A stretch of DNA of 64,000 nt from Pycnopodia helianthoides (taxonomy: Eukaryota > Echinodermata > Asteroidea > Forcipulatida > Asteriidae): NCBI GenBank assembly GCA_032158295.1, contig CM063246.1, positions 18,658,991 to 18,722,990 on the forward strand. Direction: 5' to 3'. The stretch's first letter is position 1, and the number at the start of each line of letters is the position of its first letter. This document shows, in pieces, positions 1 to 12,558 of the stretch. A program made the position numbers and the translations under genes. Below the pieces are notes generated by a model. The model had not been told where the DNA came from. It saw only the letters and a program-made list of their open reading frames with translations, and did not search any database.

Positions 1-127
1 GATGAAAAGTACAAGTTGTATTCTATAATCTGTATAAAGTGGCTAAAAGTACATTCTGGCAAATAAAAAAAAATTAAAACTTATTGACAAAATAAAATAA
101 ACTGTTTCTTTGTGTTTCCCTCTGGAG

Positions 128-228
128 TGATTCCATGGGGGCGAGACTCCTGCGTAAGATGGGATGGAGACATGGTCAAGGCATAGGGGCAAAGGTCAGG
201 AGAAGGAAGAAGAAAAGCGCCCTCATTG
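128..228 (+). CDS. GPATCH1: GPATCH1 exon encoding the G-patch core
   Basis: Preceded by a pyrimidine-rich tract and AG (126-127) and followed by GTGAGT. Translation gives DSMGARLLRKMGWRHGQGIG followed by a basic stretch (KVRRRKKKSALI), the glycine-patterned G-patch signature. It ends in phase 1 and joins the next exon (1071) as a GAC codon, with the frame continuing. Confidence 0.92.
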
Positions 229-3200
229 GTGAGTTGAGTCAGATGTGTTTTATTGTTATTTTTATATACATCTGGTAATGAAATTAGGGATTCCTCATAA
301 TGAACTTAATCTATGTAGCTTGCAAGCCTGAATAAACCTGTAAACAAGGGTGCTTGCTATTTGAACCAGAAACACAGGGGTTATAACCCCTACTCTTCCA
401 CAATAAGTGTTCTCGGTTCTTTTACGTGCACTACCAATCCTAGTACACGGGACCTAGGGCTTAATGTCTCATTAGAAGGACAAAGCAATTATGGTAGAGT
501 ATCTTTCTCAAGGACACAAGTTTCAGAACCTGGTCTTGAACCCACATTCTGCTGATCAAAAACACTAGAGCTTGAGTCTGGTGCTCTTGAGGGCTAGGTC
601 ACGACGCAATTTGTATTCTGTTGTTCTTAAATAGCGCAAATATCCTAGTAGCTATATCAAGGTGCTTTACAACATTATTACCCCTGTTCTTCAGGCATAC
701 ATTGTACTTTACACAATTCCTCAAACTTTCCCAACTCCCTGGGGAGCATTCAACCCCATCTATAGACCAAAATTCCAATAATACAGCAATCAAAACTTGA
801 GTCCAATGCACAAGACCACTTGGCCACGACACGACACATTATACACATCACATATTGTGTCAGCTGTACTGATAACAAGAAAAATGTCAGCATAACAAGT
901 CTAAAAAGTCGTTCAGAAAACCCAAGTTGCTGATACTTGTGTTCAGTGTAACATGAGTAATCATGGAATTGTCCTTAAACAAGTAAAACAAATAACGACA
1001 AGTGCATCTTCTGTCCACCTTTACTGACTTGATCCACCAAGTCTTGTATGATTGTGAAATATCTCTCCAGACACGGATCCAGGAGCACCAGAAAGTGACA
1101 GCGGTGATGGAGACGATAGCAATTTCTACCAGGGATTCCTATTTGCTCCGGCTGACGTAGATGAGATCGCTATGACGCCCAAAGATGACCACCATGGCAT
1201 CGGATACAGGGGTTTAGACCCGGCACTGGCTGGTATGGGGCGTCATGTTTCGCTGTTCGAGGAGCCTGTGAACAGTCGCGGTGGAAAGCGTGGGATCTCG
1301 GGACAGGTAGGTTTTAACATGGTTTGCAAAGACGGCCAACAAGTTGTTTGAGACCCCATGTCTGCTAGCTCTTGTAGATACTCATGGCCATGGAAGTCAT
1401 TGCCTTTGTTGATCTGCCTTTGGCTGTGGGGCCCCTTCAAAATGTTATCTGGAACATTATGACTTTAGCAAGGGTAACTTACATGATTTTGATTATTTTA
1501 CAAGGCCTTCGGCATCGGAGCCTTTGAAGCAGCTGATGACGAGATTTATTCCTCGGATAGTTTGGCCAACTACGACCGCGTCCTTGGAGGGGAGGAGCCC
1601 GGGGGAAGCAAGTATGGCTGGACAGCACCCCCTGACAGACATAAAGGTAGGAATACAGGAAGGCCGGGAGTAGGGTTTCCAGCTTGAACTCAGTTGTAGG
1701 ATGTTAAAATATTCTGTATGTTTAAGGAAAAAAGGGCATCTAAATTGCTGGGCCATTTAGTTTATTCCATTAATCTTCTCAGCCCCTGTGGAGTTTACAG
1801 CCTGTGCTGCCAAGTATGTGGCACATCAGTCTAAATCAATCACAAGAACTATCTCTGCCCTCACAGGTACCCTTTTACCCCTGGGTGAAGAGAAGCACGT
1901 ATAGTGGACACCTAGAGTCATGACTGGGGTTCGAACCCACACCCTGATGACTTAGCCACCAGAACTTGAGTCTGTTGTACTACACCTCTCTGGCCATGAC
2001 GGCCCACATTGATGTACAAATGCAAATGAGAGATAAAAAAAAGGGTGGCCAAATTCAAAACAAGGTTCTCCGAATAATCCCAGTGTCTGGGACCCAGACA
2101 CCCCTCTGGTTAACATCATGGCCCTGAAGCATTGCAGGAATAGAAGTCCACCTGTTTGTGCTTTTAGAGGTTTTTTTTCTCAATGGCATTGATAAATTAT
2201 CCGCAAAATTTGATACCTATATCTGTTTTCACATGTAGGAAGTGCAGGGGTGCTGGAAAACTTCAAAGCCTCCGCAGAAAGAAGAAATGCGAACACGGTA
2301 TTGCTGAAAACATCTGTACCAGTACCAATCAGCCAGAGAATTATTTTTGCCCAAGATTCTGTCAAAATGAGAAAGAGTTTTGAAGACAACTGCAATTACT
2401 GTTGCATGCTTTGATTGCCGCAATTCCTTTGCACAAAATACCTGGCAAGACATGAACCATTTGTCGATCTTTTCACTGAAAATTTTAATGAAATTTTTAC
2501 AGGTTAGTTGTATGATATGTTCATTGTGGGTGTCGTGGCTGAGCGTCTAGTTCATGGGGGCCCAGGCTCTGGTGCTGTCAGCAGTCATGACACTTGTGCC
2601 CTTCAGCAAGGCACTTAACCATAATTGCTTCGTAAAAAGTTGGAAGGTAGTGTACCCATGCGTACATCCTTGCAGAATGTGAAGGGGGTAACCCTGTTTC
2701 CGCCCCAGGAGTAGGTGGCAACATGCTCCTGGTGATAGTTGATTTGTGTTGACAGCCCAAATCAGTTAAGTATAGCCCTCATATTGAAGAGGCTGTCGGA
2801 CTTTGTGAGTTGGGCATTATCTCATAAAAAAATACATATATTTTTACTACAAAAATTGAAAGCTTGTGGACGAAAATCGATTTAATCTTCTCCAGAACAA
2901 TCATGTATTATCCCTTAAATTATTGCGGGAAACTTTACCATTATTTTAATGTTTTTCTGGCAAGGAAACCAGGGATGCCCAATAAAGTGAACTTATTCAC
3001 TATAGCTCGCAAGCCTGAGGAAACCTGTAAACAAGGGTGCTTGCTATGTGAAACACAGAGGTTTACCCCTATTCTTTTTGATAAGTGTTCTAAGTGCACT
3101 ACCAATCCTAGTACAAGGCTTAATGTCCCATCCGAAGGACAAAGCAATTACCGTAAAGTATATTGCTCAAAGACACAAGTGCTGCAACCGGGACTCGAAC

Positions 3201-6200
3201 CCACACTCCGCTGATCAGAAACATTAGAGGTTAACAGTTTCAAGAGACATTCTTTAAAGATTTCACTTGCCATTTTGCTGGCCTCATTACCTACAAGGTT
3301 GGAATAGTCTTGTCCCCCCCCCCCATCTATCAACAATTTAGATAACAGTGGCCAAGTCGCTTTGTATGTATGGTCTGTATTACATTTTAAGCAACTGCAT
3401 TTTCTGAGGTGACTCTTGCTATTCCTTCCTCAAGGTATACCCTCCTCCTGTTCTTCCAAAAGATTTCCGTCCCTTCCACGTCATGAAGGCTTCTTCCAAG
3501 GAAAACCAACCGCCGGCTGCAGACTATCAAAGTAGCCGATTCACGCTGAGCGCAACACAGAGGGGCGCGATGCTCGATGAAGAACAGCTACCTGGTAAGA
3601 AAGGATGTGTTTCAAATACTCCCCATAATTGGCTTTACAGAATCCAATAACCAGCAATGGTGACATGAGTTGTGGTGTTTTTAGATCCACTCCATTTAGT
3701 TTGAGGAGTGGCTAAAAACTTATGGAATTATGTCCTCCTTTAGGATATTTCCCAGAAAGAATGCAACTTCCCCAACAAGGGTAGTGGAGTCATCTGCTAG
3801 AAGCTACCATAAACAGCACACAATGTCCAACAAAAGTAGTCTGGGGTTATTATTTGTTTCTGTAGAGAACAGACTTTGGACCCATAGAAACGACATATGT
3901 TACCTTTATCCCCATGACATATTTCAACAGGAACAAGAATTTCAGTGGACTGTTCTTGTTTGTTGCCTTCTTTTTAGCTCTGTTTAATGGTCAAGACTTT
4001 CTTTCACAGGACCGTCATCTGTGTTTGACTTCCTGTCGCCTGAAGATCGGCAAAAGTTAAAAAGTAACGTCCCTACCCAATCCCAAGTACCCCCTCAACA
4101 AGAAGGTCAATCTTCCAGACTGCCGCATAGAGGGTTCAGCCAGCCACCATCGTCTGCCCCCGCTGTCCCTACAGCTAGTGACCCCCAACGTAGCTGGGAA
4201 CTAGGAGGTGCCTTCCAACCCTTTGCCAGTAACCCTGAAAAACAAGCGAGGTACGACCAATTCCTTGCCAAGAAGCGAGATGGGAAAGGTGAGTGTCTGA
4301 GAGATTGGACCATAGGGAATCGATGTTTGATCATGCAAGGGAATCAAGTTATCATGCAAGGGAATCATTTGAATATCCTAAAATTAGACTCTATTAGAAA
4401 ATGAATGCATCACAAAACTGACTTTGACCTTGGATCTTCTCTTTAACCAACTCTTGGAACCATTTCTGAATAGTTTCGGACAAGGACGATGAAAGTCAGA
4501 CGGAGTGGGAACGACAGAGAGAAACTGAGGAGTTCAACCGAGCTGCTTCTCTCTACCGCCCACTGTCTGGTCTCATGGCAACCAGATTTGTCACTGCCAA
4601 GAGCAACGACAATGACGACAAAGAGGACGTTCAGGCTGAAGAAGGGGTGCGTAATGTGTTCAGTCCATGTATGATAATTGAAAGAGCTTCAAGGAGCAGA
4701 CAGATAGATGGTCACTTTGCCATCTTGGTCTATGCCTTCCTGAAGTAACTCTACCATAAATCACGCCCACATCACACATTTTGGCTCCATGTTTATCAGA
4801 AACCCATTGGAGATACAAAGTAAATACTCTCAGATTTGAGCAAATGCTTTTCTAGTAAAAACAATTGCTAAATTTTAAAACTTTGTAGTAAACGCAAATG
4901 CAGTTTTTTATCCCAAGGACCCAATGTCAGGATTCTTGTTATCATCCACAGGGAGATAAATCGGAGCAGGCCAAAGCAGCAGAGATGAAGATGTTTGGTA
5001 AACTGACTCGAGACTCCCTGGAGTGGCATCCAGACAACCTCCTCTGTAAACGCTTCAATGTCCCTCACCCTTACCCCGGGTAAGACCGACTTGGATTTCC
5101 CATGAATATTTAAAAACTATGCGCTTGACTTGTCATTAAGATTTCTGTATATCTTGTGTTGGTCACGAGTTAATTTTAATTTTTTATTTACACAATTTGT
5201 AACTTGTAAAAGAACAATGAAAGAAAGCATGTTTGAAATATTTCTCTCATCAGATCTGAGAAAAAAACTATCTATGTTTAAGTTTATGTGTTTATCTTGG
5301 GCTGTCAGAGAGTTTTCATAAATACAGAAAATAAAAATTAAGGTTAACATTGCTATGTGTATTTTGACACTTCAGCTCCACCACTGTTGGTTTAACCAAG
5401 GTGAAAAAAGACAAGTTTTCCATCTTCAATTTCCTCTCTATTGCCACGCCGAGTGCCGAACCAGCCCACCCCGAGAAGAAGCCCTGGACAAGGGAGTGGA
5501 CAGGGTTGGGTCACATGAAGGGGGAAATCCCCACAACGAGAAGGGGTCCCGCTGGGATAGGAGACCCGCCCTTCTTGCAAATGTGGGTGTGTCTGAGGGG
5601 GGAGATGTGTCAATCAACCCCGTCTCGAAAGGTTCAGAGGACCAAAGTGAGATGCTGTCCAGTCTGAAGGTAAGAGGGACTGTCCAGAAGCCAATGTTAT
5701 GACAACTTGAGAAAATTGTCTTAAGCAAATTGTATTTCTGTCTTAAAATTGAGAAAATAAAAACTTGTATTAAGAAAAATTTGATGTAATTTCTGTTTTT
5801 CTTGTGACTTGTGGAGGTTCTGAAAGAAGCCAGTGGTGTTACAACTCTATTAGTATGAGATGGAAGATTTGCATGGTGGTTATAGAATATTATTGGGTTT
5901 TACCCTTACACCGATGTGTATTAAGCACTGTATACTCAGTACTTTCCAAAGTCCTATGAAAAAATAGCCACAGGCTATGTGTGGGATTCGAACCTGTGAC
6001 CTTTGCCATTCTAGAGCAGGTGTCTTACCACTAGACCACCAAGATGGCCCGGTAGCTAGAGGCAGTTTGAATCCTATATTTTAGTAGCGCAATTATTTGT
6101 TGATAATGCTCAACACATGATACAAACTTGTAAACAAAATTACTAAATAAATATATGATCAGGGAAGTGTTAGTTCTGGTTTGTGATGAATCTTTGTTCC

Positions 6201-7593
6201 TTAATAACAGCCTCTTGAGGATCCAGGCAGTGAAAACCGACCTCCAATGGACTTATTCAAAGCCATCTTCGCAAGTTCAAGTGAAGGGATGAAAGTGACG
6301 ATGATGATGATGAAGAGGAAGGGGTAGCCAAGGAACAGCAAGGGCAAAAGCCAAATGGTAAGACATAAGAGCCACAAAGAATATGGGGCCTGATTGACAG
6401 TTGCCACCAGCAAGCCTTACAGAATGTAGGATACCAGACACCACAAGTAAAGAACTTCCAAACATTTGATAAATAAAGACTAACATTCCAGCATTTATCT
6501 TTAGACGCTATAAAAAAAATAATTAAAAAAACACAAATAAAAAAACCAAAACAACGGAAACATAAACTAACAACCCAGTAATTATCATCAGAAAGTTCAA
6601 TGCTTTGGCATTCCATGTCAACATTCATAAGGAGCAAATTATTGTTGAGAGATCAAACGCTGAATTTAATTCAGAGTTTTGAATTTTTGCCATAGATGAA
6701 ACATGCAGTACAACATCAAAACCTACTGGAATGTCAACGGCAAACCAACACTTTACTCTTGGAATTTCAACAGCCACAAGCTCGCCTCATGCTGCCGGGA
6801 ATAGACAGCCTGAAGTCTTGCACTCCACTACGAGCTCTGGTTCAGAATCAGAGGCTACTACGGTCCTCGACTTCCCCCTCCCTCGTCCGACCCGACACAA
6901 CGGGTCAGTAATGAGGTCAGAGGTCACAACAGCCAACGGGAACCAGCGAGTTCACAGAGGGACACAAACGGGGTGCATGTTAAGGCCAAGACTCACCATA
7001 AGGAAAGACGTAGGAAAAAACATGACAGGCAGAGTACAGGCAAACATAAACGTAGCAAAGATAAAAAGGTAAGCCAAACAGTTAAATTTCTCGTTTTTTT
7101 CTTGCCATAAGTCAAATAGACCTTAGTGCTGTTGACGTCACAGTTTGCTGACCACTTTGCAGAAGAAAGGGAAACCATTGTGTCTCTGCGCAACTGTCGG
7201 AAATGCAGTAACCAGTTACAACGCAGTTTATTACAACTAGGGAGTGACAATTTGCTTTTTTTTTTTTTTTCAAGAATGCAATTATATCAAGATGGTTTCG
7301 ACTGCAGCCTAAATTAAATTTAGACCCTTTGAGGCCAGAAATTTATTGGTTATCAAAAATTATTCTCCTTTTATTTGGTTGACTTGTTCTTAATCCAGCA
7401 CAAGCCGAAGAAGAAAAAGAAAAGCAAAGGCAAAGACGGCAAAGTGAGGCACAAAGGTCATCACAGGTCACCATCAAGGTCAAAGTCAGGCCATAAAGGT
7501 CATAGGAGACAGCCAACATCAGAATATGACTACGATGCAAGCGGGGACAGCACGAGCAGCAGTAGTGATCCAGCTGATAAAGACTTCATTTGA
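128..7593 (+). CDS. GPATCH1: GPATCH1 (G-patch domain protein 1), 3' part of gene, 12 exons, 5' end outside window
   Basis: Exons read from splice signals and frame: 128-228, 1071-1306, 1505-1646, 2239-2297, 3435-3594, 4010-4288, 4474-4646, 4952-5079, 5376-5669, 6211-6357, 6696-7068 and 7399-7593 (TGA). About 760 codons are present; human GPATCH1 has about 930, and the missing N-terminus lies left of the window. Conserved blocks in order: G-patch core (LLRKMGWRHGQGIG), a block ending KRGISGQ then AFGIGAF, YGWTAP, YPPPVLPKDFRP, SVFDFLSPEDR, FKPFA-like QPFASNPEKQARYDQF, TEWERQRETEEF, MKMFGKLTRD, EWHPDNLLCKRFNVPHPYPG, VKKDKFSIFNFL, SRWD, MDLFKAIFASSS, YGPRLPP and a lysine-rich tail. Known role of the family: nuclear spliceosome-associated factor; G-patches typically bind and stimulate DEAH-box helicases. 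Anomaly: the reading frame must shift within 5455-5540, at 6285-6289 and possibly before 6859. Identity is firm; intactness is doubtful. Confidence 0.93.
306..835 (-). mobile_element. Two adjacent diverged SINE copies in GPATCH1 intron
   Basis: 306-600 is a copy of the subfamily with body AAACCTGTAAACAAGGGTGC and GTGCACTACCAATCCTAGTA; 600-835 is a shorter copy of the 20014 subfamily ending in GGCCACGACACGACAC. Both read tail to head on the plus strand. Confidence 0.6.
1780..2008 (-). mobile_element. tRNA-derived SINE copy in GPATCH1 intron
   Basis: Reverse copy of the 20014 family: body 1780-1900, B box GGGTTCGAACCC (1926-1937), A-box end CTCTGGCCATGACG. Truncated and diverged. Confidence 0.7.
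2528..2800 (+). mobile_element. Diverged SINE copy in GPATCH1 intron
   Basis: Head GTGTCGTGGCTGAGCGTCTAG, core TTCAGCAAGGCACTTAACCA, then a body not shared with the 20014 copy. B box largely lost. Confidence 0.6.
2985..3225 (-). mobile_element. SINE copy (AAACCTGTAAACAAGGGTGC subfamily) in GPATCH1 intron
   Basis: Matches 306-600 and 63195-63430 along the body, with B box GGGACTCGAACCC at 3190-3202. The A-box end is truncated. Confidence 0.68.
5376..5669 (+). CDS. GPATCH1: GPATCH1 exon with internal reading-frame break
   Basis: The exon opens in the expected phase (GG|C) with STTVGLTKVKKDKFSIFNFL, which matches GPATCH1. That frame ends at a TGA near 5665. The downstream conserved piece (KGSRWD, then a stretch ending MLSSLK before GTAAGA) lies in the frame that starts one base earlier. 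One base is therefore missing (or two are extra) between about 5455 and 5540, where there are G and C runs (5519-5530). No plausible mini-intron is present. This could be a sequencing or assembly error, an indel allele or real decay. Confidence 0.85.
5893..6082 (-). mobile_element. Second tRNA-derived SINE family (copy 1)
   Basis: On the minus strand an A-box-like TGGTCTAGTGGTAAGACACC and B-box GGTTCGAATCCC are followed by a body ending GTAAGGGTAAAACCC. Related sequence on the opposite strand at 16310-16465. Confidence 0.6.
6211..6357 (+). CDS. GPATCH1: GPATCH1 exon with second frame break
   Basis: AG at 6209-6210 opens PLEDPGSENRPPMDLFKAIF-ASSSE in frame, matching the conserved MDLF-AIFASSS block. 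Straight on, the frame reads MMMM and stops at a TAG. In the frame one base earlier, the same DNA reads DESDDDDDEEEG, the acidic run expected after ASSS, and reaches a good donor at 6358. The break falls in the GGG at 6286-6288, so one G appears to be missing. Confidence 0.85.
6696..7068 (+). CDS. GPATCH1: GPATCH1 exon with YGPRLPP motif; frame change or alternative acceptor
   Basis: Entering at AG 6694-6695 in phase 1 gives a serine/threonine-rich frame from 6698. The diagnostic YGPRLPP motif (from 6859) and the basic run ending KHKRSKDKK before GTAAGC lie in another frame. Either one base is missing near 6812-6858, or splicing uses a weaker AG at 6852-6853, which would join directly to the YYGPRLPP frame. 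RNA data would separate the two. Confidence 0.75.
7399..7593 (+). CDS. GPATCH1: GPATCH1 terminal coding exon
   Basis: AG at 7397-7398 opens HKPKKKKKSKGKDGK, continuing the lysine-rich tail in phase 0. The C-terminus is a serine/aspartate stretch (SGDSTSSSSDPADKDF) and TGA at 7591-7593. A basic run then an acidic-serine tail is the usual C-terminal pattern of GPATCH1. Confidence 0.88.
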   Translation, partial: HKPKKKKKSKGKDGKVRHKGHHRSPSRSKSGHKGHRRQPTSEYDYDASGDSTSSSSDPADKDFI

Positions 7594-8740
7594 TTCTGTT
7601 TTTCTATGGTAGTGATCCTTTGCATTGACGGCATATGCAGCTGCTGTTTGCCCATGGTCAGCCATTTTAGGAGTCACCGTTGCATTGTAAAGATTTGGTG
7701 CACGTAAGACACTGGGACTCTGCTACTACTTCACTCCACACTCTTCACTGGCTTCCAGTCCGACGGAGAAATACACTTCGAAATGAACTTGTTTTCATGG
7801 AGTAGGTCCGAGCTACCTCAATGAAAGCGTACATCAATACCAACCTGGCCTACACCCCAGCTCTGGCTGCACCGCTCTTGCTGAACATAGAACTGTAAAT
7901 TCTGCTGGTGACAATGCTTTCACTAACGCAGCTCCCAGACTGTGGAATGAACTGCCATCTCAAGTCAGATTGTTAGACGCTAATCAACCATTTGTGAACC
8001 ACTTAAAGACACACTTGTTTTTTTCATTTTAGACCATCCTTTTTTTCTGGAATGTTCTATCTATCTGATGAGGTTCTATGCTTGTCACAGAGCTGTGATC
8101 TATATGAAATAATGCATTATAAGAACTTATTATTATGATGAAAGATTTGGTACGCGCGGCAAGCCAGGATTATCATGTGATGACGTCCGGTGAATCGGGT
8201 CAATACTTGTATATAAAACCCTATTATTCACTGCCATTGCATCTGGGCCTGTGTTTATCACGGTTCAGCCACCTTGGTTTTCTTCCACTCAAATTATTAA
8301 ATGTAACCAGACCCAATGTTATACCATGCCCGATATGTGGCAGAGGGCGTTCCCCCTTCCTAAATTTCCCCATATTTTAAAACACTCTTACAGAAGTACC
8401 CCCCTGAAATACTCTAAAGAACTCCTGGGACACAATGAAGACACATTAGGAGGGGGGGAGGGGTACACCAGGCCGTATATCGAGCACCAAGCTCCCAATC
8501 TTAAGAGGCAAAACAGTATGGTCCCTTTTTGATAAAATGAGAAACAGTACACATCATTGCTATTGTCTACAGGAGACTCAACAAAGATGGCGGAAGCGTG
8601 GTTTTATGTTGCTGGGTAATGAGAAGCCAGTTGGGAGGCCTTAGCATCGAGTACAACATTATGAATCATAGCAAGCTCTACAATAACTCTTGTAATCATA
8701 ATGGATCTTGAATAAAGTTTACTTTAATGAGAAACTTATT
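7594..8740 (+). other. Probable 3' UTR of GPATCH1 with polyadenylation signal
   Basis: No reading frame of note follows the stop. AATAAA occurs at 8711-8716, with a second at 8934-8939, so the transcript probably ends near 8.73 or 8.96 kb. The UTR has absorbed the LINE remnant listed separately. Confidence 0.55.
7700..8145 (+). mobile_element. CR1/L2-type non-LTR retrotransposon remnant (reverse transcriptase C-terminus)
   Basis: Degenerate translation shows the typical C-terminal landmarks of CR1/L2-clade elements: SLHWLPVRRR, then AYTPALAAPLL, then NAFTNAAPRLWNELPSQVRL and FVNHLKTHLFF near 7910-8030. A short TTATTATTATGATG tail follows. Several frame changes show it is old and inactive. 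Confidence 0.75.
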
Positions 8741-9883
8741 TTACCTTAATTATAAAAATGTCATCTTTGAATCAGAGACACTGTCTATTTCAGCAATAAC
8801 AAGGGCTATAAACTACATGTTAAATTAGTCCGAGTTATTGGACCCAACAATGTTTAACATTATCTGGTGTCATTGGGGTCCAAGTGACAGCTCATGTGTT
8901 TGTTGGTACGTGTGCTGTGTACAAATAAACTGATGTCCAAAATAGACCGCCAAATATCTACCGATTTACACAATCTGCAAAGCTCAATCTGCAGGGTGTG
9001 TAAATCCATAGAAGTCACGTGCGGTCCATTTTGGGCATCAGTTCAGATTTTAGCCCCCCATTTTTTTTATTTTTTTTAAAATAAATGTATACACAGTCGT
9101 ACCACCATACTAATTGGCAACATTTACATAACTCCAGTGAGTTTTAAAGGTCTATGACGGTTTTTAAGAATTGTTTTGCCACTCCATTTTTGTTCAGTTT
9201 TGAATCATGTAGAACATTTGTACACAGATACCAACATACATGTGGGCATTCACTCGGAACCCGTCATATGCCAGATAATGTCCAAATGTTAAAAAAGTAA
9301 TGTTGGGCCCAGTAAAACAGACCTAGTGTGAAATTTGCTTTCTAACGCATGTTCACAACTTTGTAGCATACTTTGCAATCAAAAACATAAAGTTTCAGTT
9401 AAAAATAGACTATTGGTCATACAAAAATAACCGAACGGTCAAGTTTTTATGTAAATCTCCTTGACGCTGATGGTGATATTTATAAATAGTCTCCAGAAAA
9501 GTGTTATGAATACAGCTTGTGAATACGTTATTATGTGCACCACTCGAGTACATTTTGAATCCAGCTTGAAGCTACAAGAAATGTTGGTTATCAAAACACC
9601 AATTAAAAGGTACTTTAAAGAAAGTAAACTTGATGAGATTCCAGTTAACTACGAGAATTTGTGAATTGTTTTTTTCATAATGTTATCTACAACATTACAT
9701 TGAATACAGTACATAAACACATTGTCACTATTGTTTTAAATGTTTCTAAACTTTGGGGGAAAAAAGGCGTCTTCTTGCCTAAAATGCAACAATGAATACA
9801 ACGAATGAATACAATTATCAATTCTTCTCGCTAAGATAACAACACAATAAGCTGCGAGTCAGAAAAGGTAATTTGAACAAAAT

Positions 9884-10080
9884 GGGCCCAATTTCATAGA
9901 GCTGCTTTTAAAGCACAAACAGTAGCTAAGCACAATAAAATTATCCGTACCGATTTAAGGTAAACGGCCAAAATGCTATTCCACATGTACCATCTGTGAC
10001 TGGTATCCTGCTTTCCTGTTTATTTTTGATAGGCAGAAAGCAATACTTGCTGCTTAAACAGCTCTATGAAATTAGGCCCT
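9884..10080. mobile_element. MITE with GGGCCCAATTTCATAGAGCT terminal repeats (copy 1)
   Basis: Starts GGGCCCAATTTCATAGAGCT and ends with the inverted form AGCTCTATGAAATTAGGCCC. 197 bp, no frame. Related to 12826-13019; a degraded end is at 23107 onward. Confidence 0.8.
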
Positions 10081-12558
10081 GAAAAAAAATTAAACAAAAG
10101 TAAAAATAGAAGAAAATGTCTGGTTACGCCACTGTTCAGGTGGTCAGCAAAATGCATATTTTGTACATGTACACGTCCATACATGCTAATATGGAAAGTT
10201 GTGAAAGTGAATATCGGAGTCTAGCCATGGCTTTATAATTGTCAAATAGTATACAGATACTGACTGCTTTGAGCTTGGCACTTTCTATTCGCCCAAGACT
10301 GCTCCGAGGGTCACCGAGGGGGGGTGGTACTTTTAACCAAAACACAAGTAAAAAGGGCATTATTTGTTTTATAACGCTCCAAACATATATTGTGCCTAGA
10401 CGTCTAGGTATCAAGAAGCTGATGTTTGCATATGGTTTGCCATTTGTTGCCTTGAGTATAGTACATTATTTGCTGCATGTATAGCGCGTCGCGTTCACAG
10501 GGCTTTCTAGCAATAATAATAAGTCATATCATGTGATGTGCTCTAAACCAATCGATGGGCAGAATCCTTGTAAAATGGAGTTAATAGTATAACTCAGATA
10601 ACAGGCGTGATGCACATGTATGTTATAATACTAGTGCATGCATTTTGACATGGGTGAAAAGTAATGAATAACAATAATTTTCCCTCATCCATTTTCAGAG
10701 ATGGATTGAGGATGAGAAGTCAGTCAACAATCCGTACAATTTTCACTAGCATTAGTAATACTTCAAAGATTTGCCAATGACATCCTCAACTTCCTCAACG
10801 ATAGCATGTTATGCTAGCCATGCTTTACCCTTCCATGTTTTAGCTTGGTGGGTATGTACAGTGTATGGCTGAAAATCACTACCAAATACAAACACATAAC
10901 TTTAAAACAAAGAAATCAGGCTCTGTTCGAGACCAGTACAATTCTGAGGCAACAACGGTCAGAGACCAACACCAAACCACAGGGTGTTGAGACCAAGTCA
11001 AAGCCAGGGACCTAGACCAGTCTCAAAAGCCAATACTGGTCTTGAGAGCTAACAATAACAATATTTGCAATACAAAAATTGACGATAACGTCAAAACACT
11101 CAACTCAATTTGCAATATAAATATAAAACAACTACATGTACAGATGTACATTTAAAAAAATGTATAAAATACTATATAATACTGAATGCTGAAACATGTA
11201 GAAATATCAAAAGAACTTACCCACGCTGTGCACAAAGCAGACAAGTCACACTCTGTAACATAACTATGGAAAAGGCAAGGTACCAGACTTAAAATACTGA
11301 CTAGCAGTAGCAATTAGAAAAATTAACTTTAAATTTGGGGGAAAAAACATTTGGCCACCAAAAATAAATATTTGGTATTTGCTATAGTACTACACACACA
11401 AAGTTAACAATATTTACATACAAGTACTGGAAAGAGGGTGGCCCTCCAATAGTAACAAAAGAGAGAGGCATGATGCTAAATTCACTTTGTTAAGTGTCCA
11501 GTCTTGGGGCTCAATAAATAAACGTTCATTACCTGCCAAGATGCCATATATAATCTAGACTTGTTGTGACCGGTTCTCTCCTTATTTTTGCTGAGCTTGT
11601 ATTTGTCAAGCAAATTTTAATGGCAAAATCATGGAATCTGCTTAATTCAAGCGGGAAAATATTGCCATTGTAAAAGTAACTGGAGAGCCTGTCACTATAT
11701 TTGTTACAAAGAAACTTCGACTGGTAACCTCATTTTGCTTGGAAAAATGTTTCTTTTGGACTTGTAATGATCCAATGAAACTGGCCACTGTAGAAGACGG
11801 GCTCGGCAAAATTTAAACCACATGCAACAGGGTGAATATAGCACATTGATATTGACAAAGTCTGGCTAAAACACATAAATACAATAACACTGAAGCACTT
11901 GCTGAGCAAACCTCAAAAGCAGGATTCTGGAAAATGTCCTTACTAAAAAAGAAATATTTTAAAGTAATTACAAAAAAAAGAAGTGTGTTACAATTAAGGG
12001 ACTCATTTTTCAAAGTTGAGTCATTGGAATAAAAATAACTTTGCTTCATAACACTCCCAAAGACCATTTACACTCCATGTGTAGACCTGTAACATGTTTA
12101 CAGCATACTCCTTTAACAAAAATACAGAAATTTTGTTGTAAGATTGTAAGAATGCTTTTTTTAAAATTCAAAACACATGGTAAGATAACCTTTTACGCTG
12201 TAAGAAAGAAATCCAACCTATTTACATAATAAACATCACGGTTGAATGACCTCCTAGATTTAGGGTCCAAAAACAATGCTTTGGGGGTAAATCCAGTTCC
12301 TCATAATCGAGAAAACTGAGCAGCTTAAACATTTTCCTTAAACAAATGAAGGACATTTTGGGGGCACACAGAAGGGATGTATCATTTTTTTGCACCCCCC
12401 CCCAACTTTTAAAAGTGTTCTACACTGACCACAGGTATCAGAAGTTTGGCTTTCCGGTCAATTTTTATGACTTGATTTGCAGACATTTGTCATTGATAAT
12501 AATAATAATATTAATAATAACTAATTGCTTCTTGATAGCACTTAAATCCCTCACTCAG

